A stretch of DNA of 64,000 nt from JANWVO01 sp037446555 (lineage in GTDB: Bacteria; Acidobacteriota; Terriglobia; Bryobacterales; Bryobacteraceae): NCBI GenBank assembly GCA_037446555.1, contig JBBIIK010000004.1, forward strand, positions 156,909 to 220,908. Direction: 5' to 3'. The notes under the pieces were generated by a model that worked only from the letters and a program-made list of their open reading frames with translations, was not told where the DNA came from and made no database searches. Below, one piece after another: positions 1-8,155 of the stretch. The translations under genes and the position numbers were made by a program. Each line of letters starts with the position of its first letter. Positions within the stretch are counted from its first letter, which is position 1.

Positions 1-249
1 GAGGCCACCTCCAGCGTCGACACCGAAACCGAGCTCCGCGTGCGCGAGGCCCTGGAAAACATGGTCGAGGGCCGCACGTCCATCATCATCGCCCACCGCC
101 TCTCCACCATCCAGCGCGCCCACCGCATCTTCGTCATGCACAAGGGGCAGCTCCGCGAAACCGGCACTCACCAGGAACTGCTCGCCCTCCGCGGCATCTA
201 CTGGAAGCTCTATCAGCTCCAGTACAAGGATCAGGAGATCCGCCGCTGA
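1..249 (+). CDS. ABC transporter ATP-binding C-terminus (partial)
   Basis: The window opens inside this gene, in frame from base 1. The visible 82 residues are the end of an ABC ATPase domain: the D-loop region (ATSSVDTETE), the H-loop switch histidine (IIAHRLSTIQRA) and the usual tail in which a glycine and 'TGTHQELL' precede the terminal helix. The wording matches exporter-type (MsbA/LmrA-like) fused transporters rather than import ATPases. The substrate cannot be told from the fragment. Its stop codon lies inside the last codons of the convergent GNAT gene, so the two 3' ends overlap by 19 bases. Confidence 0.9.
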   Translation, partial: EATSSVDTETELRVREALENMVEGRTSIIIAHRLSTIQRAHRIFVMHKGQLRETGTHQELLALRGIYWKLYQLQYKDQEIRR

Positions 250-785
250 ACCTTTTGCGCTTCTCTTTCGATCCGCTCCGGCAGCCCGTCCAGCCGAAGC
301 GCCATCGGCACGAACCGCGCCGCTCCTTGTGGCACTGCCGGTCCCAGCGGCCGGAATCCCATCCGCTCGTACATGCCCGTGCGCTCCTCCACGCCGGAAA
401 TGAGCAGCGTCCCGGCGCGGGCGTCTCGCAACTCCTCCAGCAGCCGCGCCAGCAGACCCGCAAACACCGCTGTGTTCCGGTAACTGTTCTCCACCGCTAG
501 CAGCCTCACCTCGCACAGCGGCTGCGGCAAGCCATCCAGCACACTCGCGTCCTTCAGGCGCGACTCCACTGAGAACGGCCGCTCCATCGACCAGCACACC
601 ATCGCTGCCAGCCGTTCTCCTTCGAGGGCCAGCAGATACCGGCTTTTCGCTTCGAACCGGTCCTCCAGCCGTCCGTCCTCCCGCCTTGGGTGTTGCCCCA
701 GTTCCTCCGCAAAAGCTGCGTGATTCAGCCTCCGGAGCTTCTCATAATCCTCTTCACTTTGGGCCAGCCGGTAAACGAATCTCAC
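231..785 (-). CDS. GNAT-fold acyltransferase
   Basis: This 184-residue protein has the general pattern of a GNAT-fold enzyme: an N-terminal strand-helix (FVYRLAQSEEDYEKL), a central strand pair ending in 'CEVRLLAVENSYRNTAVFAGLL' where acyl-CoA or acyl-ACP would bind, and the late 'GMYERMGFRPLG' typical of the family. The arrangement 'GRLEDRFEAKSRYLLALEGERLAAMV' recalls the N-acyl amino acid synthase (FeeM-like) branch more than small-molecule acetyltransferases, but that is a recollection, not a search. The GTG start at 785 overlaps the stop of the aminotransferase gene as GTGA, so translation is probably coupled. It is the last gene of a four-gene set with a PLP aminotransferase, an MFS carrier and an acyl-ligase fusion. 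Confidence 0.75.
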   Translation of the reverse strand: MRFVYRLAQSEEDYEKLRRLNHAAFAEELGQHPRREDGRLEDRFEAKSRYLLALEGERLAAMVCWSMERPFSVESRLKDASVLDGLPQPLCEVRLLAVENSYRNTAVFAGLLARLLEELRDARAGTLLISGVEERTGMYERMGFRPLGPAVPQGAARFVPMALRLDGLPERIEREAQKVQRRIS

Positions 786-1852
786 TGCATCGCCTCGGCC
801 ATTCTGGAGTTTTCTTCCCGAGATCTTACCGCGATTCGCAGATACCGGCCGGCCAAAGGCCCTCTGAAAAACTCGCGCACATAAATTCCCTGCCTGCGCA
901 GCCGCTCCGCCAGTTCTGCCGGCCGGTTGGGGCGAATCAGAAAGTAATTGGCGTCCGATTCCAGCGGCTTCAGATCTTGCAACGCCGTCCTGAACTCCTC
1001 CCGCAGCGCGCGGGTCTCCTCGTATTTCGCCCGGTAGTATTCTGGATGGCGCAGCGCCTCCATCGCCGCCGCCTGCGAGAGGAGTCCTACCGGCCACGGC
1101 GGCAGCCACTGTCCGAGTTCTTCGGCCCGGTCCGGGTGCACCACCATGTAGCCGGCCCGCACTCCGCTCAGGGAATATACCTTCGACATGGACTTTATCA
1201 CCGCGAGGTTCGGACGCCGCGCCGCCTCGGCCTCAAGGGAAAGCCCCTCGCCCGCGTACTCCAGATACGTCTCGTCCACCACCACCAGCGTCTCCTCGCC
1301 TGCGGCTTCCACGAACTCCAGCAACTTCTCTCCGGGCCAGTACCTGCCTGTCGGGTTGTTCGGGTTCACCAGCAGCACCGCCTGCGGGCGCTCCCGCCGC
1401 ACCAGCTCCTCCAGCGCCTCCAGCCGCAAGGCGAATCCGTCCTCCTCGCGCAGCTCAAGCCTAGCCAGAGGGCAACCCAGCAGCGTCCCCGCCAGGTGCT
1501 CGTACTCGCCGTACATCGGATCCAGCACCAGCACTGTCCGCCCCGGGACCAGCATGCGGGGCAGACAGGCGAACAGCAGGCTCGACGAACCCGCGCCCGC
1601 CAGCACACTCTCCCGTGGCACTCCCCGCCGCCGCGCCACCTCCTCAACGAAGCCCTCGGCATGGCTCGGCGGCGAGCTCTTCACCAGGAACGCCAGGTGC
1701 CGCCACAGCGTCTCCAGAACCTCCGGCGCCGGGTCGAACCAGGCGTCCAGCACGTCCGCTGTCACCACTTCCTTCGACCGTTCCAGGTGCGTCAGATCCA
1801 CGCCAATCGCCTCGAACGACGCCCCGCCGTGATACGCCTGCACCTTCGTCAC
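782..1852 (-). CDS. PLP-dependent aminotransferase, class I/II (histidinol-phosphate aminotransferase-like)
   Basis: The 356-residue protein is a fold-type I aminotransferase. Visible landmarks are the substrate/PLP loop NPNNPTGR (163-170), the PLP-pyridine aspartate in VVDETYLEY (D193), and the Schiff-base lysine in SMSKVYSLSG (K224) followed by the RAGY motif. It is closest in style to HisC/CobD-type enzymes, but no histidine genes lie near, so the substrate is open. The start is GTG at 1852, which overlaps the MFS gene stop as GTGA. The shared coupling with the acyl-ligase fusion, carrier and GNAT gene suggests one biosynthetic unit handling an amino compound and a fatty acyl group. Confidence 0.88.
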   Translation of the reverse strand: MTKVQAYHGGASFEAIGVDLTHLERSKEVVTADVLDAWFDPAPEVLETLWRHLAFLVKSSPPSHAEGFVEEVARRRGVPRESVLAGAGSSSLLFACLPRMLVPGRTVLVLDPMYGEYEHLAGTLLGCPLARLELREEDGFALRLEALEELVRRERPQAVLLVNPNNPTGRYWPGEKLLEFVEAAGEETLVVVDETYLEYAGEGLSLEAEAARRPNLAVIKSMSKVYSLSGVRAGYMVVHPDRAEELGQWLPPWPVGLLSQAAAMEALRHPEYYRAKYEETRALREEFRTALQDLKPLESDANYFLIRPNRPAELAERLRRQGIYVREFFRGPLAGRYLRIAVRSREENSRMAEAMQ

Positions 1853-3165
1853 GCCTGCTCCGCCTCCTTCATTCCCTTCCGCACGTCCACCCGCGCCAGC
1901 ACCAGGATGCCCGCGGCGAAGAACACGATCAGGCTCGCCACCGCCCACTCGTAGCTGCCCGTGAATTGCAGGGCCAGCCCGAAGATCAGCGGCGCAAGCC
2001 AGCTCGTTCCCTTGTCGCTGATCTCGTACAGAGAGAAATACTCGGCTTCTTTTCCCTTGGGTATCATGACAGAGAAAAGGGACCGGCTCAGCGCTTGCGT
2101 GCCGCCCATCACCAGCGCTACCAAGGCTGCCGCAACAAAAAAATCCCGCGAGTCCTGGATGAAAAACACGCCGCACATGAGGCCGGTCCACACGAAAAGA
2201 CTCGCCATAACCGTCCGGTAAGATCCCAGTTTTTCCGCGATTTTCTGAAACGCCAGGGCCCCTCCGAACGCCACGAACTGCACCATCAGAATGGCCATCG
2301 TCAGGTCCCCCATCGGCATCTTCAGGTGGTCTGCTCCAAACTGGCCCGAGAGAGTGATGACCGCCTGGATGGCGTCGTTGTACAAAAGGTACGCCGCCAG
2401 AAACAGCAGCGCCTGCCGGTAGCGGCTCAGGCTGCGCAGAGTCCTGCCAAGCTGCGTGAATCCGCTTTTCCACACCGCGCGCTCCGCCGCATGCGCGGCT
2501 CCCCGCGCTTTCAGCTCCATCATTGGAATCACGGTAAAGAACGCCCACCAGGCTCCCGCGGAACCAAGGCTGATCCGCACCGCCATGGATTCGTCCAGCC
2601 CCAGCCGCGGGGCCTGCTGATACAGCAGCAGGTTCAACCCCAGCAGCAGCCCGCCGCCAAGGTAACCGATCCCCCAGCCCCGGCTCGACACCGCGTCGCG
2701 CTCCTCAGGCGGCGCAATGTCGTTCAGGAAGCTGTTGTACACCACGATGGACGCCCCGAACGCCAGGTTCGCCACCAGGAACAGCGCTCCGCCCAGCAGG
2801 TACATCCCCCCGGTGAGGACGAACATCGCCACCGTGGCCGCCGCGCCTGTATATGCCAGCATCCCGAGGATCCGCTTCTTGTTGCGGCTGGCGTCCGCCA
2901 CCGCCCCGACCACCGGCAACACCGCCACTTGGCTCACCACGGAGAGCGAGATCAGGTAGCTCCAGTAGCTCCTCGCGTCCACAGCGATCCCAAGGGGGCG
3001 AACCATCCCGTCCGCGTCTGCCGCCGCCTTCGCCAGAGCCGTCAGATAAGGCCCCAGAAACAGCGTCACCACCGTCGACGAAAACGCCGAGTTGGCGAAA
3101 TCGTAGATATACCAGGCGCGCTGCTCCTTTGCGCTGTAGCCAGTCTCAATCGCGCTTTCCGCCAA
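1849..3165 (-). CDS. MFS transporter, UMF1/Atg22-like
   Basis: A 12-helix carrier of 438 residues. Near the N-terminus it carries EQRAWYIYDFANSAFSSTVV, which is characteristic of the UMF1 (Atg22-like) branch of the major facilitator superfamily, and it keeps the family's long central loop. The start is taken as TTG at 3165 because a clear GGAGGAG lies about five bases upstream on the minus strand; the only nearer option would be ATT at 3150 overlapping the upstream stop. The gene begins inside the 3' end of the acyl-ligase fusion and ends in a GTGA overlap with the aminotransferase. The substrate is unknown; export or flipping of the product of the neighbouring enzymes is an inference. Confidence 0.87.
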   Translation of the reverse strand: MAESAIETGYSAKEQRAWYIYDFANSAFSSTVVTLFLGPYLTALAKAAADADGMVRPLGIAVDARSYWSYLISLSVVSQVAVLPVVGAVADASRNKKRILGMLAYTGAAATVAMFVLTGGMYLLGGALFLVANLAFGASIVVYNSFLNDIAPPEERDAVSSRGWGIGYLGGGLLLGLNLLLYQQAPRLGLDESMAVRISLGSAGAWWAFFTVIPMMELKARGAAHAAERAVWKSGFTQLGRTLRSLSRYRQALLFLAAYLLYNDAIQAVITLSGQFGADHLKMPMGDLTMAILMVQFVAFGGALAFQKIAEKLGSYRTVMASLFVWTGLMCGVFFIQDSRDFFVAAALVALVMGGTQALSRSLFSVMIPKGKEAEYFSLYEISDKGTSWLAPLIFGLALQFTGSYEWAVASLIVFFAAGILVLARVDVRKGMKEAEQA

Positions 3166-5290
3166 GCTGCTCCTCCACGATCGCGGCAATCCGCGGGTAA
3201 TCCAGCTTTCCCGTGCCCAGCAGCGGCAGTTTCTCGATGTATACGATTCGCCGCGGCAGCGCCAGCTCCGGCGCGCCCATCTCCTGCGCCGCTTCCTGCA
3301 ACTCCTCCCGTCCCAGCCCGGCGTCCTCCGTCGCCAGCACGATCATCTCGCCGCGCGCCGGGTCCGGCCGCGCCACCGCCGCGTGCAGGTGCTTCGGCGA
3401 CGCCCGCTCCGCCACACGCTCCGGCAACTCCAGCGAAATCATCTCTCCCGCCACCTTTGCGAATCTCTTCTGCCGGCCCAGCAAGCGGATGAAGCCGTCC
3501 TCGATCACCGCCAGGTCGCCTGTCGCATACCAACCCATCCCGAAAGCCGAATGTGGCGGCTCCAATACCCCCGGACGGCTCTCCCGCAAATACCCCAGCA
3601 TCACGTTCGGGCCCCGCACATGCAGCATCCCGCCCTCTTCCAGCCCTTCTACCGGTTCCAGCCTCGTCACCATCAATGGCAGAGGCTCGCCCACCGTGCC
3701 CCTCCGCGCCCGCATCGGCGTGTTTACACTGATCACCGGCGAGCACTCCGTCGCTCCGTAGCCTTCGTACACGCGCAGGCCGAACTTTTCCATGTAGGTC
3801 TGTTCCACCTCCGCCGTCAGCTTCTCCGCGCCAGACACCAGCAGCCGTGTGCGGCGGAAATCGTACGGGTGCGCCCGCTTCGCGTAGTGCTTCAGGAATG
3901 TCGGCGTGGCGAACATTACTGTCGCGTCCCGGTCGTAAAACAGCTCCGGAATCACCGCGTAATGCAGCGGCGTCGGATACAAATAAGCGCGGATTCCGCT
4001 TACCACGGGCAGAAGGAACCCTGCCATCAATCCGAAGCTGTGAAACACGGGCATCGCCGAAAAGATCTTGTCCGCCGGAGAGACGTCGAGCACCGCCAGC
4101 GCCTGCTCGATGTCGCTCAGGATCGACCAGTGGCTCAACACCACTCCCTTCGGCTTGCCCTCGCTGCCTGAGGTGAATAGCACCGCCGCGGCCTCCTCCG
4201 GCGCCGCCCGCCTCGACGCCGCTGCCGGGGCGCGCAGCCCGAACAGCACAAGCCACAGCTTGTCTGCCAGCGTCAGCTGCGCCCGAAGATCCTCGAGCAG
4301 CACCACCCGCGCGCCCTCCAATCTCGCCACCGTCTCTTCCAGCTTCGCCCGCTCGAGAAACGCCCTTGATGTGATCACCGTCTTCACCTGCGCCGCGCGC
4401 AGCGCGCTCTGCATTCCTTCCACGCCAGCGGTGAAATTCAGCATCGCCGGCACGCGCTTTTGGCTCATCAGTCCCAGCACAAGGGCCAGCGTCGCCGCCG
4501 CATTCGGCATCAGCACTCCGACGCGCTCGCCCTCTTCGGTGAATTCCGACGTCAGCCGCCCCAGCGCCAGCGCCCCTTTCAGCAGCCGCCCGTAGGTCAT
4601 CCGCGTCCCTGCCACGTCCTCCACCATCTCCCGCCCGCGCCCGAACATCCGCACCGCCTCCAGAAACGCCTCCCACAGGCTCCTCTTGCGCTTCGCCAGG
4701 CACAGCGAGCGCGCTAGCAGCCGCCGCATCTCCTCGCTGGCCGCCCGCCGCCTCTCGCGTCCCGAACGGCCTTCCGGCATCCGGATCACCTCCGGCCCCA
4801 GCCACGTCACGCGGATCTTCGGCAGCCATGCGACCGGATAATCGCCCTTCATCCGCGTGAAACCGCGCGCCCGCGCCGCTCCTTCGATCGCCGCCACAGT
4901 CACCGGAGCTTCTGTCTTCGCTGCAATGAACGCCGGCCCGTCGTAAATTTTCATCAGCGCGCCGGTCACCGTCACGCGCCCTTCCGGGAACACCACCACT
5001 GTCCTGCCGCTCTCCAGCGCTGCAATGGCGTCCTTCAGCCCCAGCGGACGAGTCACGTCGATCACGATGTAGTCCGCCGCCTTCAGCAGGAACCGGAACA
5101 CCCATTGATCCATTACCTGCGAATGCACCAGCCACAGCGCGTCCCGCGGCAGCATCGACCACAGGATCGGCGCGTCGAGAAACGATTGGTGGTTCGCGAT
5201 CACCAGGCCCCGCCCGCCCCGCGGCGGCTCGCCCGCCACCTCAACTCGGTACAGAATGCGCAGCAGCGCGCGGATTGCCAGTCGCAGCAT
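3146..5290 (-). CDS. Bifunctional PlsC acyltransferase / AMP-forming acyl ligase (Aas-like)
   Basis: This 714-residue fusion has a PlsC domain at the N-terminus, with the HX4D motif NHQSFLDA (H34, D39) and FPEGR (101-105). An adenylate-forming domain follows, with LFTSGSEGKPKG (371-382), YEGYGATE (508-515) and YATGDL. E. coli Aas (2-acyl-GPE acyltransferase/acyl-ACP synthetase, 719 residues) has the same order and size, so re-acylation of lysophospholipid or activation of a fatty acid onto ACP at the inner membrane is the likely reaction. Aas usually sits beside the LplT flippase; here a UMF1-type carrier takes that place. The start is the ATG at 5290 with a weak AAGAAAGAG upstream. The divergent aldo/keto reductase begins 80 bases away. 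Confidence 0.88.
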   Translation of the reverse strand: MLRLAIRALLRILYRVEVAGEPPRGGRGLVIANHQSFLDAPILWSMLPRDALWLVHSQVMDQWVFRFLLKAADYIVIDVTRPLGLKDAIAALESGRTVVVFPEGRVTVTGALMKIYDGPAFIAAKTEAPVTVAAIEGAARARGFTRMKGDYPVAWLPKIRVTWLGPEVIRMPEGRSGRERRRAASEEMRRLLARSLCLAKRKRSLWEAFLEAVRMFGRGREMVEDVAGTRMTYGRLLKGALALGRLTSEFTEEGERVGVLMPNAAATLALVLGLMSQKRVPAMLNFTAGVEGMQSALRAAQVKTVITSRAFLERAKLEETVARLEGARVVLLEDLRAQLTLADKLWLVLFGLRAPAAASRRAAPEEAAAVLFTSGSEGKPKGVVLSHWSILSDIEQALAVLDVSPADKIFSAMPVFHSFGLMAGFLLPVVSGIRAYLYPTPLHYAVIPELFYDRDATVMFATPTFLKHYAKRAHPYDFRRTRLLVSGAEKLTAEVEQTYMEKFGLRVYEGYGATECSPVISVNTPMRARRGTVGEPLPLMVTRLEPVEGLEEGGMLHVRGPNVMLGYLRESRPGVLEPPHSAFGMGWYATGDLAVIEDGFIRLLGRQKRFAKVAGEMISLELPERVAERASPKHLHAAVARPDPARGEMIVLATEDAGLGREELQEAAQEMGAPELALPRRIVYIEKLPLLGTGKLDYPRIAAIVEEQLGGKRD

Positions 5291-5370
5291 CGCTACTCTT
5301 TCTTGCGGCGGCCCGCGCCGCGTTATCGCAAGTGTACGACACTCCGCCGCCCCGCCGTTACAATCGAAAG

Positions 5371-6444
5371 GTGCCCGCCACACACCTGACTGCCGAAGGC
5401 GCCCGCCGCTTTGCGGCCCGCTTCCCGGAAGCTTCCGCAGCAGGCTTCTACCGCCTCGCCCAGGGCTGCCTGCTGTCCTCCATCGGAACCGGCACCTATC
5501 TCGGCGAGCCCAACGAGGATGACGACGCGCGTTATGTGGCCGCCGTCCGTGCCGCGGTGGCTTCTGGTGTCAACGTGATCGACACCGCCATCAACTACCG
5601 TCACCAGCGGTCGGAGCGCTCCGTGGGCCAAGCCCTGCGCTCCCTCTTCGATTCCGGCGCCGCCGCCCGCGACGAGATCCTCGTCTGCACCAAGGCCGGA
5701 TTCCTGACGCCCGGTGCTGTTCCCGAAGGACTCCTCGAATCCGCGGATGTCGCTGGGCGCATGCACTGCCTCGCGCCGGCGTTTCTCGAGGACCAGATCG
5801 GCCGCAGCCTCTCCAATCTCTCCCTCGAAACCATCGACGTCTTCTACCTGCACAATCCCGAAACGCAGCTCCGCTTCATTTCCCGCGAAGTCTTTGAACA
5901 GCGTCTCCGCGCTGCCTTCGCTCTGCTCGAACGCCTCTGCCGCGAAGGCCACATCATTGCCTACGGCATCGCCACATGGGACGGGCTTCGCCTTCGCCAG
6001 GACTCCGATCTGCGCCTCAGCCTGCCCCGAGTCGCCGCCATTGCCCGCGAAGCTGCTGGCGAGGATAGCCACTTCCGCTTTGTCCAGCTCCCCTTTAATC
6101 TCGCCATGCCGGATGCCTTCACACGCGCCCACCAGGGCGAGCCGCCAAATCACTCGACCGTGCTCGAACTCGCCGCCCGCCTCGGCATCACGGTCATCGC
6201 CAGCGCTCCGCTCCTTCAGGGGCGCCTCGCCTCCTCGCTGCCCGGACGCTTGCGCGAAGCCTTCCCCGAATGCTGGACCGACGCGCAGCGCGCTGTCCAG
6301 TTCGCCCGCTCCGCGCCAGGCATCACTACCGCTCTTGCCGGCATGAGTTCGCTCGCCCACGTCGAAGAGAACCTCGCTTTGACATCCGTTCCGCCCGCGC
6401 CCATAGAGCGCTGGCTCTCCCTGTTTGAAGTTGACGAAGCATGA
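5371..6444 (+). CDS. Aldo/keto reductase family protein
   Basis: The 357-residue protein has an aldo/keto reductase TIM-barrel pattern: GTGTYLGEP after the first strand, the catalytic Asp/Tyr pair in NVIDTAINYRHQRSE, the lysine in ILVCTKAGF and the histidine position in VFYLHNPETQ. NADPH-dependent reduction of a carbonyl compound is the family reaction; the substrate is not predictable. The start is GTG at 5371, since the in-frame sequence before it is low-quality and overlaps the divergent acyltransferase start. The stop overlaps the ATG of the UvrC-like gene (ATGA), so the two are probably translated together. Confidence 0.88.
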   Translation: MPATHLTAEGARRFAARFPEASAAGFYRLAQGCLLSSIGTGTYLGEPNEDDDARYVAAVRAAVASGVNVIDTAINYRHQRSERSVGQALRSLFDSGAAARDEILVCTKAGFLTPGAVPEGLLESADVAGRMHCLAPAFLEDQIGRSLSNLSLETIDVFYLHNPETQLRFISREVFEQRLRAAFALLERLCREGHIIAYGIATWDGLRLRQDSDLRLSLPRVAAIAREAAGEDSHFRFVQLPFNLAMPDAFTRAHQGEPPNHSTVLELAARLGITVIASAPLLQGRLASSLPGRLREAFPECWTDAQRAVQFARSAPGITTALAGMSSLAHVEENLALTSVPPAPIERWLSLFEVDEA

Positions 6445-7550
6445 GCCTTGCCGTGCGGATCGAACCGCCCTTCGAGCTCGACGCCGTTTCCGACGCCCCC
6501 GCCGTCTTCGTCATCCACCTGCGCCAGGGCGAGCCCTATGTCAGCCGTACGCGGCTCCTTCGCCGCCGCCTTCGCCGCCTGCTCGCGGGCGGTTCCATCG
6601 CCGGGCGCGCCCTCCGTCTCGGCGAACTTGCCACCGCCGTCGAATACGAACTCGCGCCCTCGCACCTCGCCGCTCTCCTGCGCCACTTCGAGCTGCTGGA
6701 ACGCTACTCGCCCGGCGGCGCCGCCGCGCGCCTCCGCTTGCGCCCGCCCGTTTTCCTCAAGGTGCTTCTTTCCAATCCGTGGCCCCGGACCGTCATCACT
6801 TCCCGCCCTGGCCGCAGCGCTTCGCTCTGTTTCGGCCCCTTCCAGAACAAGACCGCCGCTTCCCGTTTCGAACAAGAGTTGCTCGATCTGTTCCAGGTCC
6901 GCCGATGCCAAGAGGACCTCTCCCCTTCGCCCGGTCATCCGGGTTGCATTTACGGAGAAATGGGCAAGTGCCTCCGCCCCTGCCAGCAGGCGGTCTCCGC
7001 CCAGGAATACGCCGCTGAAACTTCGCGCCTTGTCCGCTTTCTCGATACCCGCGGACGCAGCTTGCTCGAGTCCGCCGCCGCCGCCCGCGACCGCGCGAGC
7101 GAGGAACTCGACTTCGAACACGCGCGCCTTTGGCATGAACGCTGGCTCCGCATCCGGGATGCCGCCGCCCTCGCCGGAGACCTCGCTGCGCCGCTGCCCT
7201 CCCTCTCCGGCGCCGCCGTTCTCCCTTCGCCTGCGCCCGGCGTGCTCCACATTGCCGTCATGCTCTCCGGCGCGTGGCTCCCGTTGTGCGAATTCCCTGT
7301 TGCGCCTTCCGGGGCCGCCGTCAGCCTCGACTCCCGCCTCCGCGCGCTGTTCTCCTCGCTCTCCCCTCCGCGCCTCCCGCTTGCCACGCTCGCCTGGCAT
7401 GTCGCCCTTCTTGCGCGCTGGTATTACAGCGCCTCCCGCGACGCCGAGTGGCGTCCGTTCACCTCCCTGGAAGACATTCCCTACCGCGCCGTCGTCCGCG
7501 ACATCTCCCGCACCGCTTCCCGCTCCCAGGGCAGGCTCTTCCAGCCCTGA
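6441..7550 (+). CDS. UvrC-like protein with degenerate GIY-YIG, lacking the RNase H half
   Basis: The 369-residue protein resembles the N-terminal half of excinuclease UvrC. An early strand-turn-strand (PAVFVIHLRQGEPYVSRT, then an arginine-rich helix) aligns with the GIY-YIG nuclease core, but the GIY and YIG triplets read VFV/I and YVS, so it looks catalytically degenerate. A four-cysteine block follows (RRC...GCIYGEMGKCLRPC), matching the iron-sulphur/cysteine region of UvrC, then a UVR-like motif (EELDFEHARLWHERW). The RNase H endonuclease and helix-hairpin-helix domains of true UvrC (about 600 residues) are absent. It could be an accessory repair protein or a former nuclease. Its start overlaps the aldo/keto reductase stop (ATGA). 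Confidence 0.72.
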   Translation: MSLAVRIEPPFELDAVSDAPAVFVIHLRQGEPYVSRTRLLRRRLRRLLAGGSIAGRALRLGELATAVEYELAPSHLAALLRHFELLERYSPGGAAARLRLRPPVFLKVLLSNPWPRTVITSRPGRSASLCFGPFQNKTAASRFEQELLDLFQVRRCQEDLSPSPGHPGCIYGEMGKCLRPCQQAVSAQEYAAETSRLVRFLDTRGRSLLESAAAARDRASEELDFEHARLWHERWLRIRDAAALAGDLAAPLPSLSGAAVLPSPAPGVLHIAVMLSGAWLPLCEFPVAPSGAAVSLDSRLRALFSSLSPPRLPLATLAWHVALLARWYYSASRDAEWRPFTSLEDIPYRAVVRDISRTASRSQGRLFQP

Positions 7551-7642
7551 GTTGGCTCGCCTCCCTCCGCAGTGTCAAACTAACCCTGAGGGCCGGTGCG
7601 GCCTCTTCCGCTCCGGCCCGTCCTCCAGGAGGTCATCCGCCA

Positions 7643-8155
7643 GTGGCTCTCACTTCCAGGTCTCCCTCCGCGCCTTCCACCGGCAACTCCTCCTTCCCTG
7701 TTCTCGCCATCGTCATCATCGCCGCCATCGCCCTCGCGGGAGGCGCAGTGTGGTGGTTCTTCCTGCGCACGCCGCCCAAGCCGCCCGAGCCGCCGCCGCT
7801 CACCGAGGAGGCGCGCGAATACGTCCGCAGCGGCTACCTCGCCCTCTCGGAGGTCGAAATGAAGGCGGCCGAAAATTACATGATGACCACCGTTGTCGAA
7901 ATCACCGGCAAGATCACCAACAAGGGGCCGCGTCCCATCTCTGCCGTCGAACTCACCTGCGTCTTCCGCGATCCCTATGGCCAGGTCATTCACCGCGAGC
8001 GCGTCCCCATCGTCCGCCGCGTCCCCGCCAAGCCCTTCCGCACCGGCGATACCCGCCCCTTCCGCATGGCCTTTGACAGCATCCCCGCAGGGTGGAACCA
8101 GGTGCGCCCCGATCTCGTCATCGCGCGCATCGACTTCGAAGACTCCCGCCCATGA
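7643..8155 (+). CDS. Membrane-anchored conserved protein (DUF2393-like)
   Basis: A 170-residue protein with a short Ser/Pro-rich N-terminus, one transmembrane helix (PVLAIVIIAAIALAGGAVWW) and a proline linker (PPKPPEPPPL). A beta-rich domain of about 120 residues follows, probably outside the membrane, with GKITNKGPRPISAVELTCVF, DPYGQVIHRERV and PFRMAFDSIPAGWNQVRPDL. The wording suggests the extracytoplasmic FxLYD/DUF2393 type of domain, but I am unsure of the family. The start is GTG at 7643, chosen because AGGAGG lies about eleven bases upstream and longer frames run into non-coding-like sequence. Its stop overlaps the next gene's ATG (ATGA). Confidence 0.7.
   Translation: MALTSRSPSAPSTGNSSFPVLAIVIIAAIALAGGAVWWFFLRTPPKPPEPPPLTEEAREYVRSGYLALSEVEMKAAENYMMTTVVEITGKITNKGPRPISAVELTCVFRDPYGQVIHRERVPIVRRVPAKPFRTGDTRPFRMAFDSIPAGWNQVRPDLVIARIDFEDSRP

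Noticed and set aside
1849..3165. Identification of the MFS carrier as LplT (Aas partner)
   Set aside because: Its N-terminal YIYDFANSAF signature belongs to the UMF1 branch, not to LplT.
3066..5162. Long minus-strand frame overlapping the Aas-like gene
   Set aside because: It has Gly/Arg/Ala-rich composition with no motif, while the other frame carries PlsC and AMP-ligase signatures.
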